A DNA stretch of 64,000 nucleotides, taken from positions 1,779,907 through 1,843,906 of the forward strand of contig NZ_CP047202.1 in NCBI RefSeq assembly GCF_030408715.1, read 5' to 3'. Shown here one piece after another: positions 9,349 to 18,331 of the stretch. How positions within the stretch are numbered: position 1 is the first letter of the stretch; each line of letters begins with the position of its first letter. The notes under the pieces were generated by a model, which saw nothing but the letters and a program-made list of their open reading frames with translations, did no database searches and had not been told where the DNA came from. Position numbers and translations under genes: made by a program. The DNA comes from Corynebacterium confusum (GTDB lineage Bacteria > Actinomycetota > Actinomycetes > Mycobacteriales > Mycobacteriaceae).

Positions 9349-9825
9349 ATGAACGGTCTCGCAGAATTCATCGGCTCCCGGTGGCAGGACATCGCCTTCC
9401 GCGCTTTCCAGCACACCAGCCTGGTGCTCCAGTCGGTGGCCGTGGCCTTGATCATCGCGCTGGTCATCGCGGTGTTGGTGACACGCTCGTCGAAGGCGAC
9501 CGCCGCTGCCAACGCGCTGTCGTCCATCGGGCTGACGCTGCCCTCGCTGGCGCTGCTGGGCCTGGCGATTCCGCTCTTCGGCATCGGTACGGTCCCGTCG
9601 GTGGCGCTGGTGGTCTTCTACGCCGTGCTGCCCATCCTGCGCAACGCCATCGTCGGGCTGCAGGGCGTGGACCCGGCCGTGGTGGAATCCGCGCGCGGGC
9701 AGGGCATGTCGCCGGCCGCAGTCTTGTTCCGCGTGCGGCTGCCGCTGGCGTGGCCGGTCATCATGACCGGTATCCGGGTCTCGACGCAGCTGTCGATGGG
9801 TGTGGCCGCCATCGCCGCCTGCGCC
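9349..9825 (+). pseudogene. Compatible-solute ABC permease (OpuCB/ProW type), 3' end deleted
   Basis: MNGLAEFIGSRWQDIAFRAF leads into a binding-protein-dependent permease with the EAA-like loop GVDPAVVESARGQGMSPAAV and the following PLAWPVIMTGIRVSTQLSMG. The homology stops abruptly at GVAAIAA (about 9819), where OpuC-type permeases normally continue for about 50-60 residues. The frame then reads into ATPase coding sequence in the wrong phase and ends at 9873. Leader sequence shows GAAGGG about 8 bases before the ATG. The intact family member would form the membrane channel of a glycine betaine/choline/carnitine importer. The residual protein lacks its last helix or helices and is probably non-functional. 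Confidence 0.85.
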
Positions 9826-10721
9826 GCGAAATCGGCTACGTCATCCAGGGCGGCGGCCTCATGCCGCACATGACGGTGGCGGACAACATCGCCATCGTCC
9901 CGCACCTGCTCAAGTGGCCAAAGTCGAAGATCGCCCAGCGCGTCGACGAGCTACTCGACATGGTCGGCCTGGATCCTTCCGTCTACCGCGACCGCTTCCC
10001 CCGGGAGCTCTCAGGCGGCCAGCAACAGCGCGTGGGCGTGGCCCGCGGCCTGGCGGCCGATCCGCCGGTGGTGCTGATGGATGAGCCTTTCGGCGCCGTG
10101 GATCCGATCACCCGTACGCGCCTGCAGGACGAGCTGGTCAACATCCAGTCGGATCTAGGCAAAACCATCGTGTGCGTCACCCACGACATCGATGAGGCGG
10201 TCAAGCTCGGCCACCGCATCCTGATTCTGCAGCCCGGCGCGCAGATCGCACAGTACGATACCCCGGAAAACATCCTGGCCGCCCCCGCCAACGAGTTCGT
10301 CGAGGACTTCATCGGCTCCGGCTCGACGCTCAAGCAGCTGAGCCTGAAGCGCGTCGAGGAGATGGATTTGTGGGATCCGGCGGTCGCGCGCATCGGCGAG
10401 CCGGCCGACGAGGTTGTCGCCCGGGCCCGCGCCGCCGGCGAGGACACCGTGGTGGTCCTCGATGACAAGGACCGTCCGCGCGAGTGGGTCACGCTGCGCC
10501 AGGTGCAGCGGCACCGGGTCCTGCCCGAGCCCACCGTGGAGCTGTCCTCGGTGGTCGGCGCTCGCTCCACGCTGAGCGATGCCATGTCGGCCATGCTCGT
10601 GTCCTCCCACGGTGGCGCGATGGTCACCCGGCGCGGAAAATTCATTGGCGTACTGCTCTACGACACCGTCAATGACTACGTGCGCACCTTGAAGGCGAAG
10701 GCGGGTGACAGCGAGCAATGA
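9819..10721 (+). pseudogene. Compatible-solute ABC ATPase (OpuCA/ProV type), N-terminus with Walker A deleted
   Basis: The recognisable part begins at LRREIGYVIQ (9819) and continues through the signature LSGGQQQRVGVARGL, Walker B VVLMDEPFGAVDP and the His-switch VCVTHDID. A C-terminal pair of CBS-like segments follows (DTVVVLDDKDRPREWVTL and a copy ending FIGVLLYDTVNDYV), as in OpuCA/ProV. Everything before LRRE, including Walker A (GPSGCGKTT in relatives) and the native start, is missing. About 75 residues are expected there. The nearest in-frame ATG (9858) would give a protein unable to bind the ATP phosphates. The stop overlaps the start of the next permease gene (ATGA at 10718-10721), so the operon order permease-ATPase-permease-binding protein is still visible. 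Confidence 0.88.
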
Positions 10722-11473
10722 AAGAAAAGCTAACCCACGCCTCGGCGGAAAACCGCCTTCTTTTAATCGGCATCCCGGTGCTCGTGGCGGCCACGCTAAT
10801 CGGGTGGTTTATCTGGCGCTCGGCGGCGGGCCTCGACGACATCGAGGCGCGCACCCTGGACCTGTCTAACGTCGGCTACCTGGCGCTCGAGCACATCCAG
10901 ATCGTGGTGGTGACCGCCGTGCTGGTGGTGGTCACGGCGGTGCCGCTGGGCATCGTGCTCACGCGCCCGGCCACGAAATTCCTCGCCCCGCTGGCTACGG
11001 GCCTGGCCAATATCGGGCAGGCCGCCCCTGTCATCGGCGTCATCGTTTTGCTGGCCATCTGGTTGGGCTTCGGCCCGCCGGTAGCGATTGCGGGCCTGTG
11101 GGTCTATGCCTTCCTGCCGGTGCTGGCCAACGTAGTAGCCGGCCTGCGTGGGGTGGATCCCGCGCTGGTGGAGGCCGCCCGGGGACTGTCGATGTCGCCG
11201 GCCCAAGTCCTGCTCAAAGTCGAACTGCCCATTGCCCTGCCGGTAATTATGACCGGCGTGCGCACCTCCCTGGTGCTTTTGGTCGGCGCCGGGGCCTTCG
11301 CCACGTTTATTGACGCCGGCGGGCTCGGCGGGCTGATCACTACCGGCATTAACCTGTACCGCAACTCCATTCTGGTCTCCGGCGCGGTGCTCATCGCGGC
11401 CTTGGCTCTGGCCGTAGAGTGGGTGGGCCGGCTGCTGGAAGTAGCCCTGACTCCGAAGGGGATGAACGCATGA
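10718..11473 (+). CDS. Second permease of the compatible-solute ABC importer (OpuCD type)
   Basis: A 251-residue permease starting MKEKLTHASAENRLLLIGIP. It has several hydrophobic helices and the EAA loop GVDPALVEAARGLSMSPAQVL followed by PIALPVIMTGVRTSLVLLVG, near-identical in layout to the truncated upstream permease. It would pair with that subunit to form the transmembrane channel for a glycine betaine/choline-type substrate. Its ATG overlaps the ATPase stop by 4 bases and its stop overlaps the start of the binding-protein gene by 4 bases, indicating translational coupling. Intact itself, it is orphaned by the deletion upstream. Confidence 0.9.
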   Translation: MKEKLTHASAENRLLLIGIPVLVAATLIGWFIWRSAAGLDDIEARTLDLSNVGYLALEHIQIVVVTAVLVVVTAVPLGIVLTRPATKFLAPLATGLANIGQAAPVIGVIVLLAIWLGFGPPVAIAGLWVYAFLPVLANVVAGLRGVDPALVEAARGLSMSPAQVLLKVELPIALPVIMTGVRTSLVLLVGAGAFATFIDAGGLGGLITTGINLYRNSILVSGAVLIAALALAVEWVGRLLEVALTPKGMNA

Positions 11474-12429
11474 AGTTTCGCACGCTAATCGCCGCCGCCT
11501 GCCTGGTGCCCACGCTGGCCCTGGGCGGCTGTGGGCTGGGCACCGCGGGCGGGTTCGTGCCGACAGCCGAGCTCGACGGCGAGCTTACGGATATCGATTT
11601 ATCGGGCACCAACGTCTCTATCGGTTCGAAGAATTTCACCGAGCAGATCATCCTGGGCAAGATCGGCGCTATCCTGCTGCAGTCGGCCGGCGCGGATGTC
11701 CAGGACCTGACTAACGTGCCGGGCTCGACCTCGGCGCGCCAGGCGCTGGTCGCCGGGGACATGGACATGATGTTTGAGTACACCGGCACGGCGTGGATTA
11801 CCTACCTGGGCAAGACGGACCCCATCCCGGACACCCAGCAACAATACGAAGCCGTCAAGGACGCCGATGCCGCCAACGGGCTCACCTGGCTGCCACCGGC
11901 GCCGATGAACAACACCTACGCCCTGGCCGTTAGCGAGGACACGGCGCAGGAATACGGCATCGAGTCGCTGGTTGACATCTCCAAGCTTCCGGTCGAGGAA
12001 CAGACCATCTGCTCAGACGCGGAGTTCATCGCCCGCAACGACGGCCTGATGCCCATGCTGGATGCCTACGGCGTGGAACAACCCAGCCGAGAGCGCCTGC
12101 TGGAGATGGATTCCGGCGCGGTGTATGCGGCCCTCGACCGCGGCGAGTGCCGGATGGGCTCGGTCTTTGCGACCGACGGGCGCATCGACGCGCTCGACCT
12201 CCACGTCTTAAGCGATCCGAAGGGGTTCTTCCCGAAGTACAACATGGCCCCAGTGGTGCGCACCGAGGTCATGGAGGAAAACCCCGAAATCGCCGAGCTG
12301 CTGGCTCCCCTCTCCGACATCCTGACCGATGAGCGGATGCAGCAGCTCAACGCGCGCGTGGACGTCGACGGCGAGGATTACGCCACCGTCGCCTACGACT
12401 TCCTGCGCGAAGAGGGCCTGGTTAGTTAA
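11470..12429 (+). CDS. Glycine betaine/choline-binding lipoprotein (OpuCC/OpuAC-like)
   Basis: A 319-residue lipoprotein: MKFRTLIAAACLVPTLALGG is followed by a lipobox cysteine (LGGC), so it should be anchored outside the membrane. The mature part opens with SIGSKNFTEQIILG, a signature of the choline/glycine betaine-binding OpuAC family, then MMFEYTGTAWITYL with aromatics typical of the quaternary-ammonium cage. The start is the ATG at 11470, overlapping the permease stop (ATGA). The upstream in-frame codon at 11419 was rejected because it lies in the permease and would precede the signal peptide. It is the last gene of the operon and converges with the feoC-like gene (8-base overlap of stops). 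Confidence 0.92.
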   Translation: MKFRTLIAAACLVPTLALGGCGLGTAGGFVPTAELDGELTDIDLSGTNVSIGSKNFTEQIILGKIGAILLQSAGADVQDLTNVPGSTSARQALVAGDMDMMFEYTGTAWITYLGKTDPIPDTQQQYEAVKDADAANGLTWLPPAPMNNTYALAVSEDTAQEYGIESLVDISKLPVEEQTICSDAEFIARNDGLMPMLDAYGVEQPSRERLLEMDSGAVYAALDRGECRMGSVFATDGRIDALDLHVLSDPKGFFPKYNMAPVVRTEVMEENPEIAELLAPLSDILTDERMQQLNARVDVDGEDYATVAYDFLREEGLVS

Positions 12430-12694
12430 TCAGCTCCAGCAACACGGGCCCGCGCCGCACCGCTCCCCCGGCGCTGGGGCAGGTGCCCGCGGCCGCGCAG
12501 CCGCCGCAGCCGCCGGACGGGCAGCCGGAGACCGGCTCGGGTACGAGCCCGCCGGTGGCCAGCAGGTGATCGAGGATGGCGTCGACGACGCCGGCATCCA
12601 GCCCGCTGCGCGCGGCCACCTCGGCGCGGGAGGTGACCCCGCGTCCGATGAGCTCACGCACGGTGGCCAGTGGAGATGTCCGTCTATCAGTCAT
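12422..12694 (-). CDS. feoC: FeoC-like small protein with cysteine cluster
   Basis: A 90-residue protein. Residues 1-50 look like a winged-helix: SPLATVRELIGRGVTSRAEV and AILDHLLATGGLV. A Cys/Gly cluster follows with CPSGGCGGC and a fourth cysteine (GTCPS), similar to the Fe-S or metal-binding loop of FeoC. FeoC proteins act as small cytoplasmic partners or regulators of the FeoB ferrous-iron transporter. Position directly after feoB on the same strand (16-base gap) supports the call. Homology to enterobacterial FeoC is by pattern only, and FeoC is poorly conserved. Confidence 0.65.
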   Translation of the reverse strand: MTDRRTSPLATVRELIGRGVTSRAEVAARSGLDAGVVDAILDHLLATGGLVPEPVSGCPSGGCGGCAAAGTCPSAGGAVRRGPVLLELIN

Positions 12695-12710
12695 TTAAGC
12701 CACAACCCCG

Positions 12711-14642
12711 TCAGAACCACAACCGCAGGATCTGGAAGGCCGCCACGGAGAGCATCCAGGCTAGGGCCAACTGCACGCCGAAGCCGAACAACGTCCAGCG
12801 CCAGCCGATCTCGCGGCGCTGGGCCGCCAGCGTGGCCACGCAGGGGGTATAGGCCAGCAGGAAGAGCATGTAGGCCCAGACCGCGGCGCGGGCGTGGCCG
12901 CCGGAGGCGGCGTCGAAGTCAGCGCGCACGTGGTCGCTCAGGCTGCTGCGGGCCTGCTCGTCGGGCTCGGCGTCGGTGACGTTGTCGACAGAGTAGGTCT
13001 GCGCCCAGGTGGAAATCAGCGCCTCCTTGGCCACGAACCCGGTGACCAGCGGCCCGGTCAGGGACTAGGAATCGAAGCCGGCGGGGGCGAAGATGGGCGC
13101 GGCGGCATCGGCAAGCGCGCCGTAGGCGGAGTCTTCGACGGCCAGCTCACCGGCGCTAGCCTCGTCCAGTTGGGCGGCGGAAACCGGCAGGGCCATGAGC
13201 ATCCAGACCACCACGACGGTAGCGACGATGATGCCGCCGGCCGTGCGCAAAAAGCCCTTGAGCCGGGTCCACGTAACCGCCAGCGCCAGGCGCGGGGTCG
13301 GGACTTGGTATGTCGGCAGGTCGATGACCAGGGTCTCGTACGGCATCGTGCGCCAGAGGGTGTGCCGCAGCAGCAGGCCGGTGAGCACCACCAGCGCAAT
13401 CGAAATGACGTACATGGCAAAGACCACGGACCCGGCATGGGCGGGGAAGAACGTGGTGGCCAGCATCACGAAGACGACTAGGCGCGCCGAGCACGAGGTA
13501 AACGGGATGAGCAGGCAGGTCAGGATGCGGTGGCGCGGGGTGCCCAGCACGCGGGTGGCCGAAATGGCCGGCACGTTGCAGCCGAAGCCGACAACGATGG
13601 GGATAAACGCCTTGCCCGGCAGACCGATGGCCCGCATGACGCGGTCGGTGACCACCGCCGCCCGGGCCATGTAGCCGGAGTCTTCCAGCACCGCGAGGCA
13701 GATAAACATCAGCGCCATCAGCGGCGCGAACGTCAGCACCATGCCGACGCCGGCGACCAGTCCGTCGACGATCAAACCCGTGACCAGCGGGTGATCCCAG
13801 CCGAGTGCGCCGAGGGCCGCGGTAACCGCGCCGGAGACCGGCCCGGAGACGAGGGCCTCCAGTCCGTCCTGGAGGGGCCCGGCGACGGTGGTGGTGATTT
13901 GGAAGACCAGCCACATCGCGGCCATAAACAGCAGCGGGCCGGCCACCGGGTGCAGGGCCACCTTGTCAAGGCGCTGCGTGAGAGTGGTGACCTCGTGGTC
14001 CTGGGTGACAGCGGCGCGGGCGGCAGCGTCCAGATCGATGAAGCGCTGGTCCGGGGTGTCGTCCGGGCGAAGCGCTTCCGGGCTACTTGCCAGAGCAGCG
14101 TTGACGGCCGCGCGCACGCGGGAGATCCCGTCGCGGCGGCGCGGGTCCACCGCCACCACCGGCAGGCCGGTGGCAGCCGAAAGCGCGTCCGCGTCCACAC
14201 GCAGGCCCCGCGCTTCGGCCACGTCCAGCTTGGTCAGCGTGACGATAATCCGGTAGGGCTCGCCGGCGAGCTGGAAGGCGATGTTGAGCCCGCGGGCGAC
14301 GGCGGTGGCATCGACGGCCACGATGACGAGGTCGGGGCGGTGGCAGGGCGGGGCATCAAGAAGCATCTCGCGGGTCAGCGCCTCGTCGGGGCTGAGCGGC
14401 TCGAGGGAATACGCACCCGGGAAATCGATGACGTCGGCCTGGGAGTCCGTGCCCAGCCGCCCGGCGCCGCGGCTGATTTCCACGGTCGTGCCCGGCCAGT
14501 TGCCGGTCTGGGCGCGCGCCCCGGTCAGGGCGTTAAACAGGGTGGATTTGCCGGAGTTGGGCGCGCCGACCAGCGCGACGATGGGCGAGCCTTTCGGGGC
14601 CAGCGCCCCACCCGGGTTGCCGTGGCAGGTTGCAGTCGTCAT
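12711..14642 (-). pseudogene. feoB: Ferrous iron transporter FeoB with in-frame amber stop
   Basis: The 5' part (14642 to 13065, 525 residues) has the N-terminal G domain: ALVGAPNSGKSTLFNALTG (G1), NWPGTTVE (G2), DFPGAYSL (G3) and TLTKLD (G4). The membrane domain with VGFGCNVPAI and two Gate-like segments follows. At 13072-13074 a TAG interrupts GFDS-stop-SLTGPLVTGFVAKEALIS. The same frame continues without further change to 12711, giving a total of about 643 residues. FeoB proteins usually have Trp near this place, so TGG to TAG is the simplest explanation. Without readthrough the protein loses the last 120 residues, including membrane helices. It sits between feoA (4-base overlap ATGA) and the feoC-like gene. 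The native role is GTP-dependent Fe(II) uptake. Confidence 0.9.
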
Positions 14643-14899
14643 GCCAGCACCTCCAGCAGGCGCAGGGTGTGGGCATCGACGGCGTAGCGGCAGGTGCCCA
14701 CGCTCACGATGCGCGACCCGCCCGCCACGGCCGGCCCAATCTCGACCTGCGCCCCGGCGCGCAGACCCAGTTCGGCCATGCGATTGGCCAGCGGGGCGTT
14801 TGCCTGGCGCAGGTGCTCCACGTTCGCGGCGGTTAAAACGAGTGAGGCCCCCCGCCTCCCGCGGGGCGGGCGCTGGGCCCGGGAAGCAATGGCTGGCAT
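14639..14899 (-). CDS. feoA: FeoA-domain protein, partner of FeoB
   Basis: An 86-residue SH3-like FeoA domain with the family pattern NRMAELGLRAGAQVEIGP (core) and the C-terminal YAVDAHTLRLLEVLA, which is the usual A-x-x-I-x-V end. FeoA is a small cytoplasmic protein required for FeoB-dependent ferrous iron uptake. Two ATGs lie 6 bases apart; the second (14899) is preferred because AAAGGA at 14908-14913 is 8 bases from it but only 2 from the first (14905). The stop overlaps the feoB start. A DtxR-like operator lies about 75 bases upstream. Confidence 0.88.
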   Translation of the reverse strand: MPAIASRAQRPPRGRRGASLVLTAANVEHLRQANAPLANRMAELGLRAGAQVEIGPAVAGGSRIVSVGTCRYAVDAHTLRLLEVLA

Positions 14900-14975
14900 G
14901 GCCATCGTCCTTTCGGTCGGTGATGCGTGTCGTCGAAGCCGCGCACCAAAGGCTTATAACACCCTTTAATCTACT

Positions 14976-14994
14976 CCGAGTTAGCCAAACCTAC
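14976..14994 (-). promoter_or_regulatory. DtxR-type iron box upstream of feoABC
   Basis: The plus strand reads GTTAGCCAAACCTA across this site. Against the 19-base DtxR consensus TTAGGTTAGCCTAACCTAA, 13 positions match, including the GTTAGCC core and AACCTA arm. It lies 77 bases upstream of the feoA start on the feo side of the intergenic region. A TATAAG element lies between it and the gene. DtxR is known to repress iron-uptake genes under iron-replete conditions in corynebacteria; regulation here is inferred. Confidence 0.7.
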
Positions 14995-15094
14995 CCAAAG
15001 TTTCGAGGCAAGTGTGACCAAGTAGACCCTTACCTATCTTCCCGGTCACTCCCCGCCCCGCGCCGCGGCGTCGCCGTAGCACACGGCGCGGTTT

Positions 15095-16993
15095 TTAGAG
15101 GCGGATACCCAGCTGGCGGGCGAAGCCGCGCAGCTGTTCCATGACCGCCGGGGTGCTCAGCGCGCCGACCGCGGCGATAATGCCGACCAGCCCCACCACG
15201 GCGGCGACGGTGCCGCCCTGGCTGGACCCGCCGGCCCCGCTGGACCCGCTGCTCAGGTCATCGGATGAGCCCGCGGACGACCCATCGGAGCCGTTCTGGT
15301 CAGACTCGCCGACGACAAACTCGTAGTCCTTGGTGTAGGTGTTGCCGTGGACGTCGGTGGCGGTGACCCGGGCGGTGTGGGTGCCCTCCTTCAGGTCGTC
15401 GGGCAGCGGCGCGCGCCAGATGTGGGCGGCGCGGTCCGCGATGCTTCCGCCGTGTACGGCCTGGGCCTGCACGGCCAGCGGGTCGGAGTACTCGGCACCA
15501 AAGCGCTGCTCCTCGCCCTGCATGGGCTGGGTGCGCTCGGCATCAACGGCATCCGCGCCGTCGAAGGAGACCTCGACGGTGGAGCCGGTGGCGCCCATGA
15601 AGAAGTTGGTGGTCAGGTAGGACTCGCCCAGCTCCTCGGCGCCCACCTGCTCGGGGTTGTCGAAGGCCGGCTTATCGCCGCCCTTCTTGGCCTGGGAGCC
15701 GTCGTACTCGATGGTCTCGTCGTACCACTCGCGGTAGCGCGGGGTGTTCAGGGAGACGTTCATCTGATCGTTCTGGTCGCCGCCGACCGGGGTGAAGAAC
15801 TCGCTGACCTCGGAGCCGTTGATGTCCAGGGAGAGCACGCCCGGCTTGGAGCCGTCGCGGCCGTAGGACTTCGGCACGCCGCCCTCCCCCATCTCGCCGG
15901 AGTACCAGTCGCCGGAGATGGCGCCGGCCACGATGTTGGTAAACGGCAGCTCGTCCACGCCGAGCGTGTCCTTCCACTCCTGGGTGCTGTCGCCGGCGCG
16001 CATGTTGGCTACGGCGTGGGTGTGGCCGCTCACCGCGATGGCCTCGCGGCCTTCGACCAGCTCGGCGATCTCCTTGGCCTGGTCGATCTGGTGGCGGGCG
16101 GAGCCGGAGTCAGAGAAGGAAAACAGCGGGATGTGGGAGGCCAGCACGATGACCTTGTCCTCGGGCGTGCGCTCGATGTCGGCGCGGAGCCAGGCCATCT
16201 GGTCGTCATCGATGGCGCCGTTGTACTGCTCGCCGTCGACGGGGTACTCGACAGATTCTAGGGAGATGATGTGGGCGTTGCCCACGTCGTAGGAGTGGTA
16301 GGCCGGCCCGAATTCCTGGCGGTAGGTGTCGAATTTGTGCTCGGCGTCGGCGTCGAAGTCCAGGTCGTGGTTGCCGGGCAGGAAGCGCGCCGGCGAGTTA
16401 AGCATGCCGGTCAGCTCGCGGGTGTCCGGGTAGAGGGAGAGATCGTCGCCGACGACGTCGCCGATAAATAGCGCGCCGCAGTTGGTGAAGTCGTCGCGCT
16501 GGCTGAGGTCGGTAAAAGCGCCGGTGCGGGCGTAGCCGACTTCGTCCTTGTCGTAGGTCTGGATGTCGCCGCCGATGAGGCAGCGCTGGTTGTCCAGGGC
16601 GGAGTCCGGGTCGCTAACGAGCGGGAAGTTGACGGCCTCCGGGGTGCCGCCGCTGGCTTCGATGCCGCCGTATTTCAGCTCCGAGGAGCCTTCCGGGACG
16701 TGGTTGTAGAAGAACTGCGCGACGTTGTCGTCGTCGACGGGCACCTGGTAGCCGGCCGGCTGAGTGATGAAGACGGTGGTGTTGTCGTCGACGGGGATTT
16801 CGTAGCGGCCCTCGGCGTCGGTGGTCACGACCTCGCGGCCGTTGGAGACGGCCACGCCCTCGATGGGGGCCTCGTCGTCCTGGGTGGAGTTGCGGTTGGT
16901 GTCGTCGAAGACGGTGCCGGTGAGGGTGTCGCGGACGGCATCGTCAGCCGCGGGGACGAGCTCGACTGCGCCGCGGTAGCGGCGGTGAGCCAT
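15095..16993 (-). CDS. Calcineurin-like metallophosphoesterase with N-terminal SdrD-like B domain and C-terminal membrane anchor
   Basis: A 632-residue protein. Residues about 20-110 form a beta-sandwich (GTVFDDTNRNSTQDDEAP, then VVTTDAEGRYEIPV) of the SdrD-B/collagen-binding-B type. A binuclear metallophosphoesterase core follows with GNHD (LPGNHDLDF) and SGHTHAV metal-ligand motifs. A further Ig-like segment (ATDVHGNTYTKDYEF) precedes a Ser/Gly linker and a C-terminal hydrophobic helix (VAAVVGLVGIIAAVGAL) with a basic tail. The architecture implies a surface-exposed phosphatase or nucleotidase tethered by the C-terminal helix. The chosen ATG at 16993 has GGAA 7 bases upstream, but no convincing signal peptide precedes the VPAADDAV segment, so the true N-terminus may be lost or start elsewhere. 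Confidence 0.8.
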   Translation of the reverse strand: MAHRRYRGAVELVPAADDAVRDTLTGTVFDDTNRNSTQDDEAPIEGVAVSNGREVVTTDAEGRYEIPVDDNTTVFITQPAGYQVPVDDDNVAQFFYNHVPEGSSELKYGGIEASGGTPEAVNFPLVSDPDSALDNQRCLIGGDIQTYDKDEVGYARTGAFTDLSQRDDFTNCGALFIGDVVGDDLSLYPDTRELTGMLNSPARFLPGNHDLDFDADAEHKFDTYRQEFGPAYHSYDVGNAHIISLESVEYPVDGEQYNGAIDDDQMAWLRADIERTPEDKVIVLASHIPLFSFSDSGSARHQIDQAKEIAELVEGREAIAVSGHTHAVANMRAGDSTQEWKDTLGVDELPFTNIVAGAISGDWYSGEMGEGGVPKSYGRDGSKPGVLSLDINGSEVSEFFTPVGGDQNDQMNVSLNTPRYREWYDETIEYDGSQAKKGGDKPAFDNPEQVGAEELGESYLTTNFFMGATGSTVEVSFDGADAVDAERTQPMQGEEQRFGAEYSDPLAVQAQAVHGGSIADRAAHIWRAPLPDDLKEGTHTARVTATDVHGNTYTKDYEFVVGESDQNGSDGSSAGSSDDLSSGSSGAGGSSQGGTVAAVVGLVGIIAAVGALSTPAVMEQLRGFARQLGIRL

Positions 16994-17048
16994 GACGAAG
17001 TTCCATTCGAGTGTGAGGGAGTAGGTACGCCCGCACACTCTAGGGGCC

Positions 17049-17062
17049 GCGCGTAACCGCGC
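17049..17062 (+). terminator. Short GC stem-loop with T run
   Basis: GCGCG, loop TAAC, CGCGC, then TTTTAATTTT on the plus strand. It lies between two minus-strand genes, so its T tail faces away from their transcription. It may act weakly or be incidental. Confidence 0.25.
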
Positions 17063-17077
17063 TTTTAATTTTAGCTT

Positions 17078-18256
17078 TCAGCTAGGTTGACAATCGCCCT
17101 TCCAGACGTTGGGCTCGTAGCCCGGCGTCGGGGTGGTCGGGATCAGCGCTGACGATGCCTCCTCGTGACTACACCCGCACACCCCCATCAGGTCGACGAG
17201 CAGGGAGCGCACCTGCGCCAGCATGACCGTGGTGGAAATGCCGCGGGAAATGTCCTGGGCGTGTACCAGCTCCACCCCGGTCTGGGCGGCCAGGCGGCGC
17301 AGGCCGGTGGTCAGCTCGGAGATCGTGGTGGAATCGGCAAAGTCCGGATCACTCAGGATGGCGTCGGAGAGCTGGGTGGTCAGCTCGGCGGCATCGCGCA
17401 GCAGCTCGATGAGCTCGTCGGTAATCGGCTCGCTATCCAGCACGGCCACGTGCGCCCGCCTAGAGAGCACGCGCGTGTTGCGCATGGCGTTGTCCACGTT
17501 GTTGAGCAGCCCCAGCAGCACGCGCATGTCCTCGCGCTGCTTGACCAGCAGCGGGGAGGCGAAAATGACCTCCCGGGAGTTGTTGGCCTCGGTGATCATC
17601 TTGTTGACGTTGGCCTGGCTACCGCGGGCGCGCTCTAGGGCGCGGGCGATGCCGGCGGCGTCGCGGGCCTGGGTGGCCTGCGCGACCTCGTCCAGAATGG
17701 AGCCGGTCAGCCCCAGGATGCGCGCAACCTCACGACGGCCGTTGCGCAACGGCGAGGCCGGCAGCAGTGCCATGACCAGCAGCGCGACCATGCCGCCGAC
17801 CAGGGAGTCCACCATGCGGTCGGTGCCCCCGGAGGTCTCCGGCGGCAGGATGGTGGCGATCAGCACCGCGGCGAACGCCGCGTGGTTGGCCACCAGCGCG
17901 CCGCGGTCGACGAAGGTCGCCAGGGCCACGGCGACGGCCACCCCGACCGCGATCTGCCAGGCGCCGGTGCCCACGAAGTAGATGAGCCCGTCGCCCACGC
18001 CGACGCCGAGGGTCACGCCGACGACCAGCTCCATGGATTTACGCACGCGGTCCCCGGCGGCCGAGTAGACGATGACGGCCGACATCGGGGCGAAAAAGGG
18101 CAACGCGTGCCCGATGACGTAGTGCGAGAAGCCAAAGGCCAGGCCGGCGGCCAGGCCGATCTGGATGATATACATCCAGTTGGAACGCAACCGCCCCAGC
18201 CCCTGCCGGACTTTACCGATTGTCAGCGCTTTTGCCACATGCTTTGCTCTTGCCAC
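17078..18256 (-). CDS. FUSC-family (aromatic acid exporter-like) membrane protein
   Basis: A 392-residue protein. The first about 170 residues hold six or so closely spaced hydrophobic segments beginning with NWMYIIQIGLAAGLAFGFS and including PFFAPMSAVIVYSAAGDRVR, which resembles the FUSC/YccS/ArAE N-terminal half with its conserved ApiSAvi...R pattern. The remaining about 220 residues are a helical cytoplasmic domain rich in Leu/Arg heptads. Relatives (FUSC, PF04632/PF13515) are putative exporters of small aromatic acids or stress-related solutes; substrate is unknown here. It is followed by the phosphoesterase on the same strand with an 84-base gap. The ATG start has the preceding Lys/Arg-rich N-terminus typical of cytoplasmic-in orientation. 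Confidence 0.78.
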   Translation of the reverse strand: MARAKHVAKALTIGKVRQGLGRLRSNWMYIIQIGLAAGLAFGFSHYVIGHALPFFAPMSAVIVYSAAGDRVRKSMELVVGVTLGVGVGDGLIYFVGTGAWQIAVGVAVAVALATFVDRGALVANHAAFAAVLIATILPPETSGGTDRMVDSLVGGMVALLVMALLPASPLRNGRREVARILGLTGSILDEVAQATQARDAAGIARALERARGSQANVNKMITEANNSREVIFASPLLVKQREDMRVLLGLLNNVDNAMRNTRVLSRRAHVAVLDSEPITDELIELLRDAAELTTQLSDAILSDPDFADSTTISELTTGLRRLAAQTGVELVHAQDISRGISTTVMLAQVRSLLVDLMGVCGCSHEEASSALIPTTPTPGYEPNVWKGDCQPS

Positions 18257-18331
18257 GACCTTAATACTAGCTGTTGAGTTCCGAGACGAAGGTATCGTGA
18301 GCGCCTTAAATGCGCGCGCTAGCCTCCGCGT

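Noticed and set aside
16994..17038. Upstream GTG start (MCGRTYSL) for the phosphoesterase
   Set aside because: No ribosome site, and the added residues do not make a signal peptide.
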